From Apostichopus japonicus (taxonomy: Eukaryota > Echinodermata > Holothuroidea > Aspidochirotida > Stichopodidae), in the NCBI RefSeq assembly GCF_037975245.1, contig NC_092576.1:14712611-14776610 (forward strand): a DNA stretch of 64,000 bases, written 5' to 3'. Shown here in pieces: positions 53,740 to 64,000 of the stretch (position 1 is the first letter of the stretch; each line of letters begins with the position of its first letter). Below the pieces are notes generated by a model. The model saw only the letters and a program-made list of their open reading frames with translations. It did no database searches and had not been told where the DNA came from. The position numbers and the translations under genes were made by a program.

Positions 53740-53745
53740 TTTTTT
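53740..53745 (+). terminator. T6 Pol III terminator
   Basis: Six T residues five bases after the tRNA-like discriminator base. Confidence 0.5.
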
Positions 53746-53775
53746 CACTGTTCTGGATTTTCATTCTCATTACGT

Positions 53776-53779
<4 letters not shown>

Positions 53780-53854
<75 letters not shown>
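53780..53854. repeat. (TA)n microsatellite
   Basis: 75 bases of TA with one CA interruption near 53,829. It is the 3' tail side of the tRNA-like unit. Confidence 0.9.
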
Positions 53855-53855
<1 letters not shown>

Positions 53856-54216
53856 CCCTGGATCCATATATAGGTAAAAATCCTACAGATTGGGGTTATT
53901 GTTTACATTTTGGTCATGTGACTAAATCCCACGGTAGGGGCATGGTAAACACCAACCATAAAACAATACATATATAGAGTGTACACCTCTTAGGGCCTTT
54001 TTGTGGCCAAGTAATGCATATGTAATGCAATACCATTTCGGTTAACCTATGCTCAAATGTTACTTTTAAGAGGCATATGTTAGCACAGGCACAATATAGT
54101 GTTATTATGTATGGGAGATATAGGTAGTATGCCAATATGCATACGTACACATAAATGGAATAGCAAAATCACAAAGTCACACTTATAGGTAGCTGTAATG
54201 AAATTCTACCAGTGGA

Positions 54217-54480
54217 GTCGTGGGAGTGTTGTAGGTGGATTTGATGGTCTGGGGGGGGGGGGTGCATAGATGGGAGGCATGGGCGCAGTGCTAATCATGC
54301 AGGCGCGTAGCCAGTAATTTGTGAAGGAGGGGAAAGGCATAGTTTTTGGACACTGGTGTTACGGAAGTAGTGTAGGTGGATTTGATGATCGGGGAATGGG
54401 AGTGAGGAGAAGCATGGATATGAGGCATGGGCGTTTCATCAATAGGGGGGGGGGGGGGTAGTGTGATGGTGAATCATGAT
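54217..54480. repeat. G-rich imperfect direct repeat
   Basis: Two copies of a unit containing GTAGGTGGATTTGATG, a run of G, then GGCATGGGCG, at about 54,228-54,284 and 54,373-54,434. They are separated by GCAGGCGCGTAGCCAGTAAT, which resembles the end of a dispersed element. Confidence 0.5.
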
Positions 54481-54689
54481 TTCTGGACAAGAGGTTACTC
54501 GCAATACCGGGGGAGAGGTTAAAGAGGGATGTCTATCAAAATATGTATTTAATCTTGGGGTTTCAGATACATGAACATTAACAGTCACATTTCCATTCAT
54601 TCTGTAACTTAAAAATGAGCTCAAGGCGAGGCCTTATTATTAATGCACGAACGATAGAGGAGTTTTTTAAATAACGCAATATATAAACG

Positions 54690-55620
54690 AAAACTGTGCT
54701 CGAAGACATTGATTTTTCTCAATTTGTATGATTTTGATGAGGATTTTATCTAAAATCTGGCACTTAAACTGGAATTTTTTCTGGAAATAAATTGAGGTGC
54801 ATTTCAAATTAGAATATATCACAATGTGTTTAGCCTTGCTGTGTGATTCTAACAGACGAATTTAAAGTATCCAAAGGCATTGATATTTTTTTTTTCAATC
54901 TGTATGGATTTGTATAAGATCAGTTTCTCAAATTGAGCATGTTAATTCGAAAATGTGATTCAACTGATTCCTGAAAGTAGAAACAAATTTGAAACAATAT
55001 TATTGAAATCAATAGTTGTGCTTATCAGATTTGTATAGTTTTAACCGAATAGGCATTACCGTGACGTTATTTGAAAGGAAAAACGTATGCGAGGTACTTC
55101 AATCTGGGACCGTTTGTTTAATGAAATTAACTTCACAATTTCTCAAGTTGTGCATGTTAGTTCAAAAATGTGTTATTTTGATTGCTGAAAGCACAAAAGA
55201 GTCTGGAATATATTTCTGGAAATAAATATTGATGGTTCTCAGATTGGAATTACGATACATGACTTTAGTTTATATAACTGTACTATAGCATGTAGCAGGC
55301 GTGGGCTCGATTTGTCCAGAGTTTGTTCATGTTTTCTTTATTTTGAATTGGTCACAGAGCCAGAATTAGGTTATGAGAAATGTTTTAAACATACAATTTA
55401 AGTTTTGAAAAAGCAATCTTCAGGAAGAAAACAAGATTTGTTTCATCATGCTACGTACCATCGTACCAAGTTTTGTTCACAAAAAGCTTAATTATCAGAA
55501 TTGATTGAGTACATTTTGACCTTTTTTACTTACTTTGGGCAGAATATCTCCTCAAATTGTGCATGTTATATCTAAAATATGTTTTCTTTGATTTCTAATT
55601 GTAGTAAAAAAAAAAATGGG
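54690..55620. repeat. old, degenerate tandem repeat
   Basis: The motif CTCAA.TTG.GCATGTTA, followed by AAAATGTG and then a GATT.CTGAAAG-type piece, appears at about 54,927, 55,142 and 55,551. Related TTTGTATG.TTT segments lie between. Copies are strongly diverged. Confidence 0.45.
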
Positions 55621-55676
55621 TTAGATACATATTTCTCTCAGTGGATCACAAAGATATACACCAAGACAACCACAGA

Positions 55677-55990
55677 GTATCTGATTCCATTGTCTTCCTC
55701 ACCACCGCAATGTGAGTCTGAGGGTATCTGACTTCCATTGTACGACAATGAGTCTCATGGGTATCTGACTTCAATGTTCTTCCGCACTACCACAATATGA
55801 CTCTGATTGTATCTGACTTTCTTCGTCTTCCTCACTACTGCAAAGAGACTCTGGGGTATCTGACTTACATTGTCTCCATCACTACCACAATGTGACTCTA
55901 GTGGTATCTGACTTTCATGGTCTACCACCCTGTGACGCTGAATATCTGACTTACATTGTCTTCCTCACTATTACAATGTGACTCTGTAAT
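55677..55990. repeat. minisatellite, unit about 45-55 bp, about 7 copies
   Basis: Units contain TATCTGACTT, CATTGTCTTCCTCACTAC and CACAATGTGACTCT in this order, with length variation between copies. No coding role is apparent. Confidence 0.7.
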
Positions 55991-56076
55991 ATAGACAAAT
56001 ACATGCAACAAGTACTCCAAAAATTGGTTTTATACATAGTCGAAGAATTAATTGAGCCAACTAAATATACACACAG

Positions 56077-56547
56077 GCAGAGGGGTAGGAAGCTTCCAAA
56101 AAGTGGGGGCACAACCTCGGAGGGGCACTTTCTCATTCCACAACTACCACTCGATATGCTATAAACCGATACACACCGGCCATATCACTTAAATATATAT
56201 GATGTTTTAGTATGCTATCAATACTATTATGGTGCACGTGACTCTATCAACCTACATATATACTTCTGTCGATCCATTATTTAGAACTTTCCAAAAAAAT
56301 TCCTCCTGTTTTCATTCCTTGAACAAAAGTCTTTAGCAACCTCGGTTAAATCCTTAGCATGTACAGACTATAAATAAATAATTAAAATAAATAATTAAAA
56401 TTAACAAGGCTATATCCAAAAGACAGTTCTTAATCAAAGGGGCACATTTTATTTGCCAGTAGGGCACATTTGCTATTTTGTAAAATAGTAAAATTTTATG
56501 AAAAGTGGGGGCACGTGCCCCAGTGCACCCGGCTCCTACCCCCCTGC
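56077..56547. mobile_element. 471-bp MITE-like element with short TIRs and ACACAG target duplication
   Basis: The left end GCAGAGGGGTAGGA and the right end, read in reverse complement, GCAGGGGGGTAGGA agree at 13 of 14 positions. ACACAG flanks it on both sides (56,071-56,076 and 56,548-56,553). Inside are G-rich AGTGGGGGCAC motifs at both ends. There is no transposase frame. The superfamily is not assigned. Confidence 0.6.
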
Positions 56548-56553
56548 ACACAG

Positions 56554-56588
56554 GTATAATTACACTTCTTCATATAGTGTAATTATAC
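56554..56588. repeat. perfect 13-bp hairpin
   Basis: GTATAATTACACT at 56,554-56,566 is the exact reverse complement of 56,576-56,588, with a nine-base loop. It directly abuts the MITE target duplication. Confidence 0.7.
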
Positions 56589-56691
56589 GTTTTAGTTCTC
56601 TCATTTCATGCAATATCAAGTCAGCTGTAGCAATCACTCACGTGCATGTGTATGATACATGCTGATAATGATTTCCATTTGTTCTTTCCAG

Positions 56692-56782
56692 GCAGAAATC
56701 AAGTGGACGTAAATCCAACACAATGCCTCCCAGTGGTCAACCTAAGCTCCATGTTATGAAGCCTTTCGAATTGGTGAACTGA
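56692..56782 (+). CDS. candidate terminal coding exon of the microexon-array gene
   Basis: CCATTTGTTCTTTCCAG is a good acceptor. Entered in phase 2 the exon gives 29 codons and a TGA at 56,780. The peptide starts QKSSGRKSNTMPPSG and ends KPFELVN. It is basic and Ser/Pro/Gly-rich. Phase 0 entry stops after six codons; phase 1 entry stops after 21. The exon follows the 30-nt exon at 53,002 in the same phase, and an AATAAA with GT-rich downstream sequence follows 0.4 kb later. No family is recognised. Only the acceptor and open frame support it. Confidence 0.4.
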
Positions 56783-57197
56783 TTATGTGATACTATAGTG
56801 TAATAACTGAATTTAATGTAATAATTTTTCTACCAAAGCATGCAAAATGTGCTACTTATGGGGTGATTTTAACGAGAAATTAGAGAATGCGACATGACGG
56901 AATTATTTAACCCTGTATCACTAGTTAATAAGGAGAGAGATCCCCGACTTTTCTCTTGATTGCTAAGTTACTTATCCTGAAGTAATGATATGAGAACCAA
57001 ATTTTTAAATCAGCCATTTAATATATGCAAAAATTGCTAATTAGGTCAGTTAAATCCCCTTCCTGTTGGATTTTTTTTATTAATTAATTAATATTTGAGT
57101 GACTTAATTTATTTTATTTAATTTTGGTAAAACTTTCAAGTATCAACGACTACAAAAAAAATGATGATATATGACTTCATAACATGACTTCTAGCTT

Positions 57198-57203
57198 AAT
57201 AAA
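57198..57203 (+). promoter_or_regulatory. AATAAA polyadenylation signal
   Basis: A canonical hexamer, followed within 40 bases by the T/G-rich CTGTCATTTGTGTTTCTTC. It would close a terminal exon running from 56,692. Other AATAAA sequences exist in this AT-rich region, so position is the main support. Confidence 0.35.
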
Positions 57204-57229
57204 ACCACGAAACTGACTGCTGTCATTTG

Positions 57230-60200
57230 TGTTTCTTCACTCCTGCAAATTTTATTCGGAAATGTTTGCGAACATTTTCTGCACTCTGTGTAGAATTGGA
57301 ACGTATATGCGCAAGCAATTTAATGGAAGCGTTCAAGCCGAACATAGAATATGCTCTCCTTGCGCGCAAGACAAACGGTTGAAACTAGCAAAATATGTGC
57401 AATTTGTACGTTATAGTAGGGCATGCAAATACGCACTTTGAGAATACAAGCTTTTCGCGCACAATAGACACACAAGTGTCAATATTTTGACGTATTTCGT
57501 ATAGAATTACATGTCATATTCAGAATCATGAGTGCTCCACTCAGATAACGTCATAATTGTCCCTGGAAAATGCCTTGAAATGCCCCCCCCCCCCCCTCTT
57601 TCCCACACATCCTTAATTTTGTGTAATCTGTTCATGCAGCTCTCAATTTCATGTCAATTTTGCAAAGTGGGTAGAAGTTTATGCAGAATAAAAGATCCCC
57701 ACCTTATGAAGTGAGAGTGCAAAATGTTTGATGGATTTCTATATTCAGTCACAGTCATCAAAGGAAGAAATGTTAGCACGATTAGTAGCTTGAGTGTGTC
57801 CTTTTGCCTACAAAGCTGTGTCCGAACATGGTTAGTGAATTAGGCCTGGCTAGGTTGATTAGGCTTTGCCTACCTCAAAACTCAGATTACTGGCTAGGCC
57901 TGTACTTCTTAGGCCCCTTTTGCCATTTACAGTGTTGGGAATATTTTGCAAAAGGAGGTTGAAATTGAATATTATTATATTAATTCTAGTTATGGTAATA
58001 TACTGAAATATTCTAGACTTAAGTTATGACCTAGACTAGCCTAAGTTAGACCAAGAGCAAGGCTACGACCATAGCCATAAGTTAGACTAAGCCTATTTGC
58101 GTAGTATTTAATTGTTAGTGACATAAGCCCAGGACATCATAACCGCCATCCAATGTTATTCTGTCAAGTTCATTTACCCTTAGGGATACAGTTTCAAGTA
58201 AAATGAGGAGGTGATAATTGTTGTCATTAGGCTTTAGTCATATCGCATCCGAAAGGACGCCGTAACCGGTATATGGGCCTAGGCTAACTACATCCAGGGT
58301 GCACTTATATCCAGGAGGCCGGGATGGGCAATGGACTGTGCGCACCTGATGCACTTGATGCATGTATCGGAGATCCATTATGACAAAAAATGATGTAGAA
58401 GATAATTAAATGATAGGATTTCATACTTAATATCCTTCAACGAATGAACTATTCAAGTTTTTTACAAGAGTCAATAGTCGTATTAAAAATTGCATTACAA
58501 TAAGAAATAAAAGTGATTGGAGACATTTGCTTCATAATATTGAAAGCTTTTTGACTTGTTCCTGTGCAGGGTTTCATCATGCTCTCAACATGGAGGTAGG
58601 GGCTAAAGTCCGTTTGATTCCTTGGTGATGGCCATGCTTCAGGCAGCAAGCTCCGTTAACCATAAAGTTCTGCTCGTTTCCGAGGGAACATTGAAGGCAC
58701 TGGAGGGTCAAGCATATCAGAACATACAAATAGGTTGCAACGGGCATGTGCTAGAATGCTGGGCATTTTGTATACAGAACACCAATAGACTTTCAGGTAG
58801 CAGGAACTAACTCCTCGCCTGTCCCTACGGGGAGAAAAGAGGGCATGGGCAGGGCCTTGGGGGTAGTTCCCAAGTGCGCTCAACCATGATTAACTATTTC
58901 CCTAGTACCCACCAAGTATGTTATTGATCAATCATTCCATTGTTCAGTTATAATGCATGCAAACTAAAGTGTCACACACAGATATGCCGACCTGACTTCA
59001 TAGGTTCCATTGCTTTCAACGAGGAAACAAAAAACTATTTCCAATAATTGATATCATCGCTGTCCAGCTATACAGCATGTCCTTCATAGTGTGCACACCA
59101 AGGTTGTAACTGATTTCTTCATAAGGGACCACTTCACAGACAAAGGGGAGGAATGGCGAGTCTGAGGGCTATAATACGGCTATGACAATCTATGGGTACC
59201 TATTTAAATGTTGTTGTTGTTGCATTTGAATGTTATTAGGAGACAGGTTCTTTTGATTTTAAATAGAAAATACACAAGGGCAGAGAAGTGTCTTTTATTT
59301 CAGCTACCAGTTATTCATTAGGTGTATTATACTTCTTTTATTGGTGAATATACCTTTAGACTGCTACAAAACTTCTCTCCCCCTTATTTTGGTGATATAT
59401 ACAATCGTGCGGATGAAAGTCTCCTGAAAGCCATTTTAACCTACCAATTACAGGACCCAAGGCTAAGAACCATAACTATAGTATCCCCCGCCCCAATACA
59501 ATGCGCCTGCCTAACAACAAGTACAATTTTACTCTATCGAAGCCCAATGTAAAGATGTGGTGACCAAAATAAAGTGTGTTTCAGGAGCATTTGTGTCCAA
59601 TCTGTTTCTAATTTGAAACCTAGAGTGTCAGGTGCACTTTACTGCGGAATGTACCAATTGTTTTCGAAAACTGCCCACCCCTTCCATTTTTCGCTTCACA
59701 CTTCGCGGGGTTACTTCCATTGTTACTAACGTTGGCGATACAGTTCACAAACTATACTGAATGAAGATATGAATTATATGATAATAACACCATGCATACA
59801 CGATACCCACCAACGTATAGGCCGTAGGCGCCGACATTATCTATATATGTATAATATTTGATTCCAATTAAGAATTAGGGATAATTACTATATACACATA
59901 GGCATATATATGTTCTCGCACTGGACATGATTTTATCAAAAGAATACAACATGTTAATGAGAATACAGTACATCACTTGGTTAAACCATCTGGGTCTTTC
60001 CAAAAGAGATACTCCATAAGGTATGAAACTTAGCAAGACCAAAACATTTCATACGGCAGTTCGATTTTACCTCTTTCAAAAAGATCGATAACAACAACCA
60101 AATAAGATAGCGCTGGTTAACTAAATTCATTATCACCGCGCCAATTGTACTTAATCATCAATCCTCTTCCAAACCTAAGCTATCGTAAGAATCTACAGTC

Positions 60201-60880
60201 TCGAAGCATAATTCCAGCCAAATTGTATCCTCCTTCATCGTCCTAAATCATTTCATTGCGCCTATAATAAGTTCGGTAAGCCAATCTGCTCCTCAAAAAA
60301 CCCATTATTTTCCGCTGACAAAAACGTTGTAAAGGAAAGCACCGTGAGCGGAGAATAACGGGACCCTTAATTCTTTCACTTCGTTAGCTCGTTAGCAGAA
60401 TTAGAAGAGCGTGTAGTTTTTAATTATTATATTTTATAGACAGATTTCTTATTGTTTAATATTTTTAATATGACAATATTTTAATGAAGATATCAACAAT
60501 GATGGCTCAACAGAGAATTATCCAGAAATAGTGGTTTGATTGTCTCCATGAAGAGTTAGGTCCTGTAGACTTTAGTGAGTCTTTGAAAGAAATTGTCAGC
60601 GATGCTTCTGGTTGCAGTAATGGAGAGAATGGATCGATGATGCAAGGTAGCGAAGATGAAACTATTTCCAAAGGAGCCAGAATTACTGTGGCTGAAAGCA
60701 TGTGCTGATGCTGTTTATCACCCGTCATCGCATCACTGGTGCGCAGGGGCTGCGATTTGTTTCAAATATTGTTTCTTCTTCTAAACGTGAACAATTTGCT
60801 GTATTATTCCAAGGAGTATTTTTATGTAACTAAACGTAACTCCTTCAATGTGTGCTATATGCAAAATGGACACTCTTTTT
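57230..60880. other. non-coding, nothing firmly recognised
   Basis: Holds a C-run at about 57,584 and several unrelated short frames. A pair of overlapping frames at 58,620-58,880, on both strands, look somewhat protein-like but show no family motif and no clear splice sites. No RNA gene is seen. Confidence 0.4.
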
Positions 60881-60888
60881 TTTTTGAG

Positions 60889-60960
60889 GGAAGGAGAGGC
60901 AGGAAGGGAAAAGAAAAAGAAGAAAGAGAGAAAAGGAGAAATAGAGGAAGTAGAAGAAAA
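60889..60960 (+). repeat. purine-only tract
   Basis: About seventy bases of mostly A and G (GGAAGGAGAGGCAGGAAGGG and similar). Frames across it on both strands are compositional. Confidence 0.6.
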
Positions 60961-61035
60961 ACGCCAAGACACCGGGAAGAGAACGAGGAACAGTGACATT
61001 AATACAGCGCTGTTGCTTATTATATACACAGGGTA

Positions 61036-61110
61036 GCCAGTGACGGATCGAGGATTTCGGAAGGGGCGTGCGTCTTACCCTACCCCATACACCGACAATT
61101 CCATTTTTGA
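61036..61110. mobile_element. fragment resembling a DNA-element terminus
   Basis: CAGTGACGGATCGAGGATTT, followed by GGAAGGGGCG, has the form of a TIR found at the ends of dispersed non-autonomous elements in animals. No matching right end was found. Confidence 0.25.
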
Positions 61111-61164
61111 CGTTTCCGTTTTCCTACATCACTAATGTATATATATATATATATATATCTTATA

Positions 61165-61231
61165 TCTCTGGTTTTCTCTAATAATAATAATAATATATAT
61201 ATATATATATATTATTAGAGAAAACCAGAGA
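61165..61231. repeat. 21-bp perfect inverted repeat around a TA/TAA microsatellite
   Basis: 61,165-61,185 (TCTCTGGTTTTCTCTAATAA and one more base) is the reverse complement of 61,211-61,231. The 25-base centre is TAA and TA repeats. It could extrude as a cruciform, or may be the fold-back end of a Penelope-like element given the motif next to it. Confidence 0.75.
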
Positions 61232-61291
61232 AATAAGATATGACTCATAATTGACAAATAAGGAGTAAAGTTTTAGAAAATATATTGGAAT

Positions 61292-61318
61292 TTTCGGTCC
61301 AACTGGGACCTTCGTCAG
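61292..61318 (-). ncRNA. hammerhead-ribozyme-like core, probably a Penelope-like element remnant
   Basis: On the minus strand the sequence reads CTGACGA, then AGGTCC-CAGTT-GGACC, then GAAA. This is the hammerhead core CUGANGA, a stem II of five base pairs with loop, and GAAA. Upstream AGTATTG can pair with CAATAT(T) downstream as stem I. Stem III is missing or very short and a UH cleavage site is not clear. Such minimal motifs are known from Penelope-like retroelements in many animals. Activity is doubtful; the relation to that element class is likely. Confidence 0.45.
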
Positions 61319-61901
61319 CAATACTTGGCAGTCGAATGAAAAGTCCAAAGTGTAACGCAATGAAAGTATGACGCTAGATAAATGTAAGTTGCATTGATGG
61401 AATTAAAACCAAATAAACCATGACTATACAGGAAGCGGATTAAGGAGCAAAGAACGGATGACATATGCTTGTAGAACTGATAGTTGTTAAGGGGTCCCAA
61501 GTCTTTGTTGAGGACGGTGATGTGAGACTTAAACATATTTTATTCGAAAATTGATTTGGCTAGAAACGATAATGGTCCCAAATAATGTGAACACCATAAA
61601 ACTTCACAAGCACTGTTTGGGTCATAACAAACTTTGGGTCACATTTTTTTTCGTGAACCAAATTTTGGTCCCAAAAACTGTTGGTCCAAGACAAATTTGG
61701 TCACAAAAATATTGGGTTCACAAAACTACTTTTCTTGGAACAAACAAATTTTTGGATAAAAAAAAATGCTCCGAATGTTTTCTTTTTGTCGGAACATAGA
61801 TACGTCGGAACATAGGGATGTCACCATGTAATGAACTCAGTTGCCTTTTGAATGTCGAATTCCAAAATTATGTGCGGGGCAAAATAAACTATGAAGTATT
61901 T

Positions 61902-62042
61902 GCGGACATTTGTACAGGACATTTCGTCCGGCCGGACTATATTTGCTGTGAGGTGGGGTCACAATTTTCAGCAGATAATGTCCGACCGGACTAAATGTGC
62001 TGATACAAAGCCTCCCAGCGGACATTTTGTACAGAGGGACAC
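61902..62042. repeat. short element with direct and inverted parts
   Basis: GCGGACATTTGTACAG at 61,902 recurs at 62,018 as GCGGACATTTTGTACAG. Between them are the perfect palindrome GTCCGGCCGGAC (61,926-61,937) and a second GTCCGACCGGAC (61,980-61,991). The layout suggests a small non-autonomous element. Confidence 0.45.
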
Positions 62043-62243
62043 TGTACTGTCACTACGGTTTTCCTTTCCCTCTATACCTCCATATATGACATAACGACGA
62101 ATATTTTTACATTAAAATTACTACTTTGTAAGAAATGTTTCGATCAGCAACAAAGATGATAACTCAAAGTTCTATTTGTTATATTTTATATATTGACAAC
62201 CAGGGGCGGACTGGGTTTAAAAACCGGTCCGGGCATTTTCACC

Positions 62244-62455
62244 TACACTCTAAAAACAAAAGAGTGAACTTTTCACTCTTTTCACGGAGTGAAAAAAATT
62301 TAACTCCAAAGGAGCGGAAATTCACTCCATTAGACAACTGAAATCTTCGTATTTCAAAGCTAAAGTACTTAATATTCACTCTTTACAAAGGAGTGAACAA
62401 ATGAGCCAATCAAATGCTAAGAACGCTCACTCTTACTTTGGAGTGAAGGATCAAC
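62244..62455. repeat. cluster of GGAGTGAA/TTCACTC motifs
   Basis: Starts with TACACTCTAAAAAC and contains about ten copies of GAGTGAA or its complement in both orientations, for example AGAGTGAACTTTTCACTCTT, a near-palindrome. It lies 110 bases upstream of the candidate first exon at 62,566. It may be a short mobile element or a promoter-proximal regulatory array. Confidence 0.5.
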
Positions 62456-62565
62456 CAATCAGTCAGTACGCGTTTCTTCGAATACTTGAATACAAATATT
62501 TGTAGTTACGCCATTTTTTTTACTCGTTTGCCTTCGCTCGTTCTTGTCGTTTTACATCTTAAAAC

Positions 62566-62631
62566 ATGTCAGTTTCGCAGTGGCTTGAAGAAAGCGGATT
62601 TGGACGTGATGGTATTCAGTTGTTTGGGGAG
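62566..62631 (+). CDS. candidate first coding exon of a SAM-domain-like protein
   Basis: An ATG at 62,566 opens 22 codons that end at GGGGAG|GTAAGG, a strong donor in phase 0. The peptide begins MSVSQWLEESGFGRDG and continues IQLFGE. The spacing of W-L, G-F-G and I-x-x-F-x-E is that of the first helices of a SAM (sterile alpha motif) domain, a protein-interaction module. No downstream exon is visible in the remaining 1.4 kb, so the gene would continue past the window. Upstream lies a C/G-richer stretch with TTCGCTCGTTC and the motif cluster above, compatible with a promoter. Other short SAM-like starts exist by chance, so confidence is moderate. Confidence 0.5.
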
Positions 62632-62822
62632 GTAAGGTTAACAAGCAAATGTTGAAAGAACGTGAAATTATATAGAATTTAGAAGGTTGCCATGGCCGGA
62701 GGTCGTCGTTGCCTACAGTCGATTGGCTAGGCTCTTAAACGTTACGCTTAACAGTGTAGCGGAAACATTTAACATTAGGCTTGGTACCATACACATTAAC
62801 ACATTGGCTAGTTGTTTGGAGG

Positions 62823-62893
62823 CACAGGCATTCGTAACGTTATGTAGGTGTATAGTATATAAACACGCCTACATAACGTTACGAGTGCCTGTG
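62823..62893. repeat. 26-bp stem hairpin, 19-nt loop
   Basis: 62,823-62,848 and 62,868-62,893 are reverse complements at 25 of 26 positions (CACAGGCATTCGTAACGTTA at the left start). The fold has the size of a microRNA precursor, but perfect pairing of this kind is also typical of a tiny MITE. It lies in the presumed first intron of the SAM-like gene. Confidence 0.65.
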
Positions 62894-63351
62894 TTCGGAG
62901 GTAAGGCCTATGCCTAAGGCTAATGTTAGGCCTATGAGTAATGGGCCAGAAGTTAATGCAGCTAAGGTCCAGGAATTGTTTTTTCTTAATGAACGTTTTC
63001 CTTTATGATTTTTTGTTATTTCACGTATCAAGATGTAACGTCACAAACTGAAACAGACAGCAGAATTACCAGGTTGTTTTTGGATACATTTATTCACAGG
63101 TGGAAAATTCGGAATAAGGGGAAATTTCCTGAAAGAAAATTACAAAATAATAGTAGAAACAATCAACTTCGGACGACAAACAATTGCAATGTTCAATCAT
63201 AACTATCATGAATAGCAATAGCTAATAATATATATGTATGTCCCTCTTTACAAAGTTCACTAGGTCTATATCAATTTAACCTCAATATACGGGAGAAAAA
63301 TACTACATGGCATTAAGGTTAAATAGCATTTACAGTACAAACAATTCAGGT

Positions 63352-63892
63352 ATGTTTATGGTCCTACGCAGCTGAGAAAGAAACTTATGCCAAAAGATTG
63401 CATGACCTTCTAACCCCTTAAAAGCGAATATCCGAAGAGAGTTACAAATGCCTATACACAGTGTATGGACATAGCAAATGAAACACCCTCCAAAGCAAAC
63501 ACAAGATTCATCTACTTTAAGATGGGTACTATCTGTGATGTTGAGTAACTTCTTCATTCATAGTACAGACAGCAATGAGTAATAATGTAGAAAACCAGTC
63601 AGGGTCTGAAAGGAATATCAATAATTAACAACGTTGCCCTTTACCAGTTAATTATACAACAAAGATGTATCCCCTTTCACTATTTAATTCACAAGGGAAT
63701 ACAAAATTAATATGGACAGAAAATAGAATTAATCTATCAACTGTGTTGGAAAATCTGAATGATTGCTTACAACAGGGATGTTAATGGTCCTATGCAGCAG
63801 AGAGAGAAACTTATGCCAAAAGATTGATTGAACTTCTAACCCCTAAAAGGGAATATCCTAAGAGCGTTATATATGACTACACACACTGTATT
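63352..63892. repeat. 120-bp direct repeat, two copies 426 bp apart
   Basis: ATGTTTATGGTCCTACGCAG at 63,352 and ATGTTAATGGTCCTATGCAG at 63,778 start two copies that both continue with AAACTTATGCCAAAAGATTG and ACCCC..AAAA.G.GAATATCC. Similarity is about 80-85% by eye. The second copy fades out near 63,892. Confidence 0.65.
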
Positions 63893-64000
63893 GTTCTGTT
63901 AGTGCTGTACCAAAGGTAAGGAACATTTGTTGTGTTTGGTGTAAAGGTTATTACCCTTCCTGCTTCAACTGTTGGATAGTTTTTAATAGACACAATTGAT

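Noticed and set aside
58449-58883. Possible gene from overlapping protein-like frames on both strands
   Set aside because: No recognised motif, no convincing splice sites and no consistent strand.

Overview
The window is AT-rich metazoan genomic DNA. It has intron-sized spacers, vertebrate-type splice signals, a class A GPCR exon, a decayed Ty3/Gypsy element, a tRNA-derived SINE, MITEs and long TA and GATA microsatellites. Together these suggest a marine invertebrate, possibly a deuterostome, but I cannot name a species. There is no sign of bacterial gene organisation, and most open frames are short chance frames.

Layout: 0.8-0.9 kb holds the last coding exon of a rhodopsin-family GPCR (minus strand). 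2.3-4.6 kb is a broken Gypsy gag-pol relic (minus). 5.4-6.7 kb contains two copies of a dispersed repeat. 7.8 kb has one weak candidate exon (minus). 10.2-11.9 kb has two candidate exons on the plus strand. 13.5-51.3 kb is a very large tandem array. 51.4-54 kb is rich in microsatellites and small mobile elements. 54-57 kb has degenerate tandem repeats, one MITE and candidate 3' exons. 57-64 kb is mostly non-coding, with hairpins, a hammerhead-like motif and a possible first exon of a SAM-like protein at 62.57 kb.

The striking part is the array. Inside about 37.8 kb of tandem modules I count 68 sites where a polypyrimidine tract and AG acceptor are followed by exactly three bases of form NNG and then at once by a strong donor (GTAAGT in 65, GTGAGT in 3). 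Each is formally a 3-nt microexon. Ten different triplets occur: GGG 22, TCG 15, CCG 8, AAG 7, GTG 5, AGG 3, TTG 3, GAG 3, GCG 1, CGG 1. The sequence between them diverges by module family, but the acceptor-3 nt-donor core stays intact in all families. No order of reading produces a stop codon: in phase 0 the 3' half spells alternating Ser-Gly, in phase 2 alternating Gly-Arg.

Candidate flanking exons exist. A 36-nt exon at 11,844-11,879 lies upstream. A 30-nt exon at 53,002-53,031 and a terminal exon at 56,692-56,782 lie downstream, with an AATAAA at 57,198. All are on the plus strand and can be joined in phase 2 without a stop. The working model is one plus-strand transcription unit whose middle is a repeat-encoded, combinatorially spliced (or recursively spliced) one-codon-at-a-time cassette array. 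Splicing itself is inferred; no transcript evidence is available here.
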